28,047 bases of DNA from Collinsella sp. GTDB taxonomy: Bacteria; Actinomycetota; Coriobacteriia; Coriobacteriales; Coriobacteriaceae. The position numbers and the translations under genes are program-made. The notes below the pieces were generated by a model. That model did not search any database, had not been told where the DNA came from, and saw only the letters and a program-made list of their open reading frames with translations. The number at the start of each line of letters is the position of its first letter. Within the stretch, counting starts at the first letter, position 1. The stretch is from the NCBI GenBank assembly GCA_019414045.1, contig DXMW01000007.1:65643-93689 (forward strand). Reading direction: 5' to 3'. Positions 23,310-28,047 of the stretch are shown here, piece after piece.

Positions 23310-23373
23310 TGATCCGTTTTCCTCCGTCCCCAAGGGGTCGCGTGATCCGAAGGGGACGGAGGAAAACGGATCA
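23310..23373. repeat. Inverted repeat B, 22-bp perfect arms (CTCCGTCCCC family)
   Basis: Positions 23310-23331 are perfectly inverted at 23352-23373; each arm reads TGATCCG-TTTTCC-TCCGTCCCC outward to inward. The 20-base loop contains AAGGGG and GATCC, so the motif CTCCGTCCCCAAGGG occurs here as at 14728-14742. No T-run follows. Confidence 0.82.
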
Positions 23374-23379
23374 CAAACA

Positions 23380-23450
23380 GCGGCGGCGCGTCTGGCCGAA
23401 CGAGTCCCCATACCCTCGTTCGGTCAGACGCGCCGCCGCGTTTTGTTTTT
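23380..23450 (+). terminator. Inverted repeat C, 25-bp stem with T-tract
   Basis: Positions 23380-23404 pair with 23415-23439 in a 25-bp stem with one G-T wobble and a 10-base loop TCCCCATACC. The stem ends in CGTTTTGTTTTT. It functions well as a rho-independent terminator upstream of hisS, with an unusually long, GC-rich stem. Confidence 0.85.
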
Positions 23451-23456
23451 GTGCCG

Positions 23457-23462
23457 TATAAT
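23457..23462 (+). promoter_or_regulatory. Consensus -10 element for hisS
   Basis: A perfect TATAAT lies 43 bases upstream of the hisS start. The expected -35 position falls in the right arm and T-tract of the preceding terminator and has no consensus match. The leader includes AAAGGTG (23491-23497) as ribosome binding site. Confidence 0.5.
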
Positions 23463-23504
23463 GACCACTACCTATGACGCGATACAAAAGAAAGGTGTTT
23501 GCCC

Positions 23505-24818
23505 ATGCAGGCACAGAAGGCGGAGGGAACCCGCGACCTTATCGGCGCCGAGATGCGCGCCTGGCAGAAGATGCAGCAGATTGCGGCCGGCGTGTTCGAG
23601 CCGTTTGGCTTTAAGCCCATCGAGACGCCCGCGATCGAGCAGGTGGACGTGTTTGTCCACGGCATCGGCCAGTCGACCGACGTCGTGCGCAAGGAGATGT
23701 TCCGCGTGTTCAGCGGCGCCAACCTGGAGCGCGTCTTTACCGAGGGCACCGACACCAAGCTCAAGCCCAAGCAGCGCTTGGCGCTTCGCCCCGAGGGCAC
23801 GGCCGGTGTGGTGCGCGCCGTCGTGGAGAACAACCTGGTGCCCCAGGGCTCCACGCCGTTTAAGGCGTACTATGCCGAGGCCATGTTCCGTGGCGAGCGT
23901 CCCCAGAAGGGTCGCCTGCGCCAGTTTCACCAGGTGGGCATCGAGTGGCTCGGCGCTCCCGATCCGGCTGCCGACGCCGAGTGCATCATCATGCTCATGG
24001 AGTTCTACAAGCGCCTGGGCTTCGATCTTTCCAAGCTCCGTCTGCTCATTAACTCGATGGGCGATGCGCAGTGCCGTCCGGCCTATCGCGAGCAGGTTAA
24101 GCAGTTCATTCTCGACCACGCCGACGAGATGTGCGACGAGTGCCGCGAGCGCGCCGAGCTCAACCCGCTGCGTGCCTTTGACTGCAAGAACGACCACTGC
24201 CGCGAGATCATGGCCGAGGCTCCGCTGATGGGTGACAACCTGTGCGATGAGTGCCGCGAGCACTACGAGCAGGTCAAGCGCTATCTGGATGCCGCCGGTA
24301 TCGAGTATGTCGAGGATCCCACCTTGGTGCGCGGCCTGGACTACTACACCCGTACTGTCTTTGAGGTCGAGGCCCCTGGCGCCGGCGTCGGCTCCATCGG
24401 CGGCGGCGGCCGCTACGATGGCCTGGTCGAGCTCGAGGGTGGCAAGCCCACGGCGGGCGTCGGCTTTGCTGTCGGTTTTGAGCGCGCCCTGCTGGCCCTG
24501 CAGGCCTTTGGCAGCGATTTGGGTGCCGATGAGGCCCCGTGCGTCTATGTCGCCAACGCCGGCAAGGAGCTGCGTCAGAACGTCTTTGCCATTACGCAGG
24601 AGCTTCGCGCCGCAGGTATCGTGACCGAGGCCGACTATCAGGGTCGTTCGCTCAAGGCCCAGTTTAAGCAAGCCGATAAGGTAGGCGCCAAGCTCATCTT
24701 GGTCCTGGGTGGCGACGAGCTTGCCGCCGGCAAGGTCAAAGTGCGCGACATGCAGAGCCATGACGAGGTGCTCGCCGATCTGGACAACGTCGTCGAGGCG
24801 GTTCGCGAGCGCCTGTAG
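23505..24818 (+). CDS. hisS: Histidyl-tRNA synthetase
   Basis: This enzyme charges tRNA-His with histidine in the cytoplasm. It is a class II synthetase of 437 residues, a normal length. It starts KAEGTRDL, with class II motif 1 around IETPAIEQVDVF, motif 2 in MFRGERPQKGRLRQFHQVG (about 127-146), the HisS-specific LVRGLDYYTRTVFE (about 274-287), and motif 3 in GGGGRYDGLVE...GVGFAVGFERAL. The C-terminal anticodon-binding domain begins near residue 340. ATG 23505 has AAAGGTG 7 bases upstream; the frame is open back to a TTG at 23499. In many Gram-positives aspS follows hisS, but here ppc follows. Confidence 0.97.
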   Translation: MQAQKAEGTRDLIGAEMRAWQKMQQIAAGVFEPFGFKPIETPAIEQVDVFVHGIGQSTDVVRKEMFRVFSGANLERVFTEGTDTKLKPKQRLALRPEGTAGVVRAVVENNLVPQGSTPFKAYYAEAMFRGERPQKGRLRQFHQVGIEWLGAPDPAADAECIIMLMEFYKRLGFDLSKLRLLINSMGDAQCRPAYREQVKQFILDHADEMCDECRERAELNPLRAFDCKNDHCREIMAEAPLMGDNLCDECREHYEQVKRYLDAAGIEYVEDPTLVRGLDYYTRTVFEVEAPGAGVGSIGGGGRYDGLVELEGGKPTAGVGFAVGFERALLALQAFGSDLGADEAPCVYVANAGKELRQNVFAITQELRAAGIVTEADYQGRSLKAQFKQADKVGAKLILVLGGDELAAGKVKVRDMQSHDEVLADLDNVVEAVRERL

Positions 24819-24875
24819 CGCATCTTTTTGAGCTTCGGGCCTGCTAACGTGCCCTGCTCATGGAGAGCGATTGTT

Positions 24876-24914
24876 ACGGGGGTGTTTCGCTTTTATGCGG
24901 AATGCCCCCGTTTA
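24876..24914 (+). terminator. Terminator after hisS
   Basis: A 15-bp stem joins 24876-24890 to 24897-24911 with three G-T wobbles over TTTTAT, followed by TTTA. The stem starts 57 bases after the hisS stop codon. Confidence 0.75.
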
Positions 24915-24971
24915 CGTATGCCGCCCACCGAGAAATACGACCATTTAGGGCAAAAACCTTTGCAATGCAGA

Positions 24972-25015
24972 AAATACTTTTGTGTGGTAAAGCGCAATCA
25001 GTGTCGAAAGTATTT
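24972..25015. promoter_or_regulatory. AAATACTTT inverted repeat overlapping the ppc promoter
   Basis: AAATACTTT (24972-24980) and AAAGTATTT (25007-25015) are perfect inverted copies 26 bases apart in an unusually AT-rich stretch. The right half overlaps the -35 position of the ppc promoter. The arrangement suggests binding by a regulator that can loop or cooperate. Confidence 0.45.
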
Positions 25016-25025
25016 CTCAAGCGCC

Positions 25026-25031
25026 TATAAT
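25026..25031 (+). promoter_or_regulatory. Consensus -10 element for ppc
   Basis: TATAAT is a perfect match, 50 bases before the preferred start codon. The -35 position 17 bases upstream (GTCGAA, 25003-25008) is poor, which fits regulated transcription. Confidence 0.5.
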
Positions 25032-25075
25032 GAATACCGCATGTTACGTGCATAGAAGGAGGAATGGGAGGAAAC

Positions 25076-27889
25076 GTGGCTGAGAACCTAAGCAACCAGT
25101 CTGTACCCGAAGCCGCGGCGCGCGTCGCTGCCGTGGTCAACCGCCTCGTTAACCGAATCGGCTCGAATGCCGAGTCCAGGGAGCGTCTCGCCGAGATCGA
25201 GATCCCCGAGGAGCTGCGCGACAATCTGGCGCTGTTCTTGCGCCTGGAGCGCCGTGTGCTTAGCGAGTATGATCCCGAGATCGCGGACCTGTTCGACAAG
25301 ATTTTGACAGCCGAGATTGTGGTCAATGCCGGCAACCCCGGTACCTGCGCTGCCGACGAAGCCGTCGACGAGCAGGGCGTGCCCACCGCCGACGAGCCCA
25401 CTGCCGTGGCATTTCGTGAGGTCGTCGATTTGATCGACAGCCTGCCGCTCGATAAGCAGCAGGTCATCGTTCGCGCCTTTACGAGCTTTTTCCATCTGGC
25501 AAACCTGTCGGAGGAGAACTACCGTGTGGCGCAGCTGCGCGAGCGCGAGGCCGGTGCGTCGACCGATACCGAGGTCGATCCTGCCAACGAGCTTACCGTT
25601 GCCTATCACCAGCTGGTGAATGAGCTGGGTGTCGAGGGTGCCAACGAGCTGCTCGACAAGCTCGAGTTCCACCCTGTCTTTACCGCACATCCCACCGAGG
25701 CCCGTCGTAAGGCCGTCGAGGGCAAGATCCGCCGTATCTCCAACCTGCTGGAGGAGCGTCCGCGTCTGGGCGGCTCCGACCTGGTGGAGAACGAGCGCCA
25801 TATGCTGCAGGAGATCGACGCCCTGGTGCGTACGAGTCCCATCGCGCTCAAGAAGCCCACGCCGGTCGAGGAAGCCGATACCATCATCGACATCTTCGAT
25901 AACACGCTGTTCGACGTTATCCCCGTTATCTATCGTCGTTTTGACGATTGGGTGCTGGGCGACAAGGCCGGTACTGTGCCGCCGCTGTGCCCGGCGTTCT
26001 TCCATCCCGGCAGCTGGATCGGTTCCGACCGCGACGGTAACCCCAACGTCACCGCCAAGGTGAGCCGTGAGGTCGCCGCCAAGTACTTTACGCACATGGT
26101 GCTCAAGCTCGAGGACAAGTGCCGCCACATCGGCCGCAACCTCACGCTCGAGGCTACCTACAGCAAGCCGTCGGCCGAGCTCATTAACCTGTGGAACCAT
26201 CAGGTCGAGATGAGCCCTCGTTACACGGCCCGCGCCGAGCTGATCTCCGAGCACGAGCCGCATCGCGCCGTCATGCTCGTCATGGCCGACCGCCTGAACG
26301 CCACCGTCCGTCGTATCACCGACACCATGTACCACAGCGCCGACGAGTTCCTGGATGACCTGCGCGTCGTCCAGCGTTCGCTGGCCGCCTGCGGTGCCGT
26401 CCGTGCTGCCTACGGCCCGGTCCAAACCATCATCTGGCAGGTCGAGTCCTTCGGCTTCCATATGGTCGAGATGGAGTTCCGTCAGCACTCCGTGGTGCAT
26501 GCCCGCGCCCTTAAGGATATCCACGAGAACGGTATCCATGGCGACCTGCAGCCCATGACGCGCGAGGTCATCGATACCTTCCGCGCTATCGGCTCCATCC
26601 AAAAGCGCTACGGCAAGAAGATGGCGCACCGCTACATCATCTCGTTTACCAAGAGCGCTCAGCATGTGGCCGACGTCTTTGAGCTGGCGCACCTGTCCTT
26701 TGCACACGAGGAGGATGTCCCCGAGCTCGACGTGATCCCGTTGTTCGAGCAGCTCGAGGACCTCGAGGGCTGCGTCGACGTGCTCGATCAGATGCTTACG
26801 CTGCCCGTGGTGCAAAAGCGCCTTGCCCAGACCAACCGCCGCATGGAGGTCATGCTGGGCTATTCCGACTCTTCCAAGGATGCCGGTCCTACCACGGCCA
26901 TGCTCGCGCTGCACTCCGCGCAGGAGCGCATCGCCAAGTGGGCAGAGAAGAACGATATCGACCTGGTGCTCATGCACGGTCGCGGCGGTGCCGTGGGCCG
27001 TGGCGGCGGCCCGGCCAACAAGGCCGTGCTGGCGCAGCCCAAGGGTTCGGTCAACTGCTTCTTTAAGCTTACCGAGCAGGGCGAAGTCATCTTTGCCCGT
27101 TACGGCAACCGCACGCTGGCTCAGCGCCATGTTGAGTCCGTTGCCGCCGCAACGCTTTTGCAGTCGGCCCCGAGTGTCGAGAAGACTAACACCGAGACCA
27201 CTCAGAAGTTCTGGGATATGGCCGAGAAGCTCAACACCGCAAGCCACGAGCGTTATCTGGACCTGCTGAACACCGAGGACTTTACACCGTGGTTCTCGAC
27301 CGTGACGCCGCTGACCGAGGTCGGTCTGCTGCCGATCGGCTCGCGTCCCGCCAAGCGCGGCCTGGGCGCCAAGTCGCTCGATGACCTGCGTACCATTCCG
27401 TGGATCTTCAGCTGGAGCCAGGCGCGCATTAACCTGGCCGCTTGGTACGGCCTGGGCACCGCCTGCGAGCAGCTGGGCGATCTTGACCAGCTCAAGGCTG
27501 CCTACCAGGAGTGGCCGTTCTTCCGCACCTTTATCGACAACATCGAGATGTCGATCGCCAAGACCGACCAGCGCATCGCCAAGATGTATTTGCACCTGGG
27601 CGACCGCGATGATTTGTCCGAGAAGGTCTTCACCGAGATGCAGCTCACGCGTAAGTGGGTCCTTGCCATCGTCGGTGATGAGTGGCCGCTGCAGCGTCGT
27701 CGCGTGCTCGGCTGCGCCGTTCGCGTGCGTAACCCCTACGTCGACGCTCTGTCCATCGCCCAGGTCCGCGCCCTTCGCGAGGTGCGCATGAATCAGGACG
27801 AGATGGCCGAGGAGAAGAAGGCCGAGTACATGAGCCTGATTCTTTCGACTGTGACCGGCGTCTCGGCAGGATTGCAGAACACGGGGTAA
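25076..27889 (+). CDS. ppc: Phosphoenolpyruvate carboxylase
   Basis: This enzyme makes oxaloacetate from phosphoenolpyruvate and bicarbonate, refilling the C4 pool; in fermenters it feeds succinate formation. All family motifs are present: FTAHPTEARRK with catalytic His 205, GSWIGSDRDGNPNVT, LGYSDSSKDAGPTTAM, the mobile loop GRGGAVGRGGGPANKA, and the C-terminal QNTG. The catalytic His lies about 65 residues later than in E. coli (His 138), because of an acidic Asp/Glu/Ala-rich insertion between about residues 80 and 180. GTG 25076 is preferred, with GGAGG four bases upstream and a second AAGGAGG before that. ATG 25064 is in frame but only one base from its ribosome binding site. A long hairpin ends the unit. 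Confidence 0.96.
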   Translation: MAENLSNQSVPEAAARVAAVVNRLVNRIGSNAESRERLAEIEIPEELRDNLALFLRLERRVLSEYDPEIADLFDKILTAEIVVNAGNPGTCAADEAVDEQGVPTADEPTAVAFREVVDLIDSLPLDKQQVIVRAFTSFFHLANLSEENYRVAQLREREAGASTDTEVDPANELTVAYHQLVNELGVEGANELLDKLEFHPVFTAHPTEARRKAVEGKIRRISNLLEERPRLGGSDLVENERHMLQEIDALVRTSPIALKKPTPVEEADTIIDIFDNTLFDVIPVIYRRFDDWVLGDKAGTVPPLCPAFFHPGSWIGSDRDGNPNVTAKVSREVAAKYFTHMVLKLEDKCRHIGRNLTLEATYSKPSAELINLWNHQVEMSPRYTARAELISEHEPHRAVMLVMADRLNATVRRITDTMYHSADEFLDDLRVVQRSLAACGAVRAAYGPVQTIIWQVESFGFHMVEMEFRQHSVVHARALKDIHENGIHGDLQPMTREVIDTFRAIGSIQKRYGKKMAHRYIISFTKSAQHVADVFELAHLSFAHEEDVPELDVIPLFEQLEDLEGCVDVLDQMLTLPVVQKRLAQTNRRMEVMLGYSDSSKDAGPTTAMLALHSAQERIAKWAEKNDIDLVLMHGRGGAVGRGGGPANKAVLAQPKGSVNCFFKLTEQGEVIFARYGNRTLAQRHVESVAAATLLQSAPSVEKTNTETTQKFWDMAEKLNTASHERYLDLLNTEDFTPWFSTVTPLTEVGLLPIGSRPAKRGLGAKSLDDLRTIPWIFSWSQARINLAAWYGLGTACEQLGDLDQLKAAYQEWPFFRTFIDNIEMSIAKTDQRIAKMYLHLGDRDDLSEKVFTEMQLTRKWVLAIVGDEWPLQRRRVLGCAVRVRNPYVDALSIAQVRALREVRMNQDEMAEEKKAEYMSLILSTVTGVSAGLQNTG

Positions 27890-27951
27890 TCGATAGCCCT
27901 GTAGTCGTCCGGGCCCGCCATTAGTTTACTTTTAGGCACGTCCTCGGACAT

Positions 27952-27996
27952 GCAAGAAGCCCTCGCTGCGCACTTCGTGCGGCGAGGGCTTCTTGC
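27952..27996 (+). terminator. Long hairpin terminator after ppc
   Basis: GCAAGAAGCCCTCGC (27952-27966) pairs perfectly with 27982-27996, and GCAC/GTGC continues the stem inside. No T-run follows directly, so it may also act as an mRNA-stabilising 3' hairpin. The last 51 bases of the window after it contain no recognisable gene. Confidence 0.75.
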
Positions 27997-28047
27997 GTCC
28001 TGACGCTCCTATTTGGCAAGGTGTTTTTTAGAATCCATTTTGCGCTC

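Larger units (their letters stand above)
23201..23504. other. Intergenic region of consecutive long inverted repeats before hisS
   Basis: There is no gene in these 304 bases. Three long inverted repeats follow each other at 23236-23299, 23310-23373 and 23380-23439. They occupy most of the region and are followed by a TATAAT and the hisS ribosome binding site. Confidence 0.65.

Noticed and set aside
23236..23439. CRISPR array or T-box leader of hisS
   Set aside because: The units are three different palindromes, not direct repeats with spacers. I see no T-box core sequence (TGGNACCGCG), and the third unit is a plain terminator lying upstream of the -10 element.
23053..24228. 391-residue frame running through the MFS remnant, the inverted repeats and hisS
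   Set aside because: It crosses terminator hairpins and a certain hisS gene; Arg/Ser-rich shadow composition.
25088..27595. 835-residue open frame antisense to ppc
   Set aside because: Same reason: an antisense shadow of a gene with all PEPC motifs, low-complexity product, no plausible start site.

Overview
The window looks like ordinary chromosome from a high-GC, Gram-positive gut actinobacterium of the class Coriobacteriia, most like Collinsella. I infer this from protein flavour, from the roughly 60% GC codon use dominated by GGC/GAC/CTG, from a D,D-carboxypeptidase, tandem YhgE/Pip proteins and a CapB/CapC-type kinase-phosphatase pair, and from GC-rich intergenic inverted repeats. No database search was possible. 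Apart from one minus-strand gene (dacA) every gene is on the plus strand.

Layout. Positions 129-2570 encode a large cytoplasmic protein of unknown function with TPR-like helices. A tRNA-Ser(GCU) gene follows at 2663-2753, then a convergent pair of terminators and dacA on the minus strand (2887-4227). Divergent from dacA is a VanR/VanS-like two-component system (4425-6384). Next come a lone phosphate-transport ATPase gene pstB (6488-7363) and a PhoP/PhoR-like two-component system (7428-9584). A three-gene cassette for control of polysaccharide export follows (9780-11844): a Wzz-type chain-length protein, a bacterial tyrosine kinase and a PHP-type tyrosine phosphatase. A GNAT acetyltransferase (11884-12384) and htpG (12587-14611) come next.

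Two tandem YhgE/Pip-family membrane proteins (14938-19893) fill the centre. They are followed by an EamA transporter (20233-21216), an M20 amidohydrolase (21332-22627), a badly shortened MFS transporter remnant (22751-23200), hisS (23505-24818) and ppc (25076-27889).

Working together: the 2.9-11.8 kb part is rich in envelope and phosphate sensing. It holds a cell-wall trimming enzyme beside a VanS-like sensor, a phosphate sensor beside pstB, and a phosphotyrosine switch for surface polysaccharide. The right half is housekeeping (translation, anaplerosis, chaperone) mixed with transporters.

The most unusual content is in the intergenic DNA. There is a 100-nt multi-part hairpin at 19934-20033, three long near-perfect inverted repeats in a row at 23236-23439, a 25-bp-arm hairpin at 14642-14711, a terminator-like hairpin inside the htpG leader, and a repeat motif shared by 14720-14748 and 23310-23373. 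I saw no CRISPR array, insertion sequence, prophage gene or rRNA, and no clear new multi-gene system. The nearest candidates are the YhgE/Pip pair and the structured intergenic elements.
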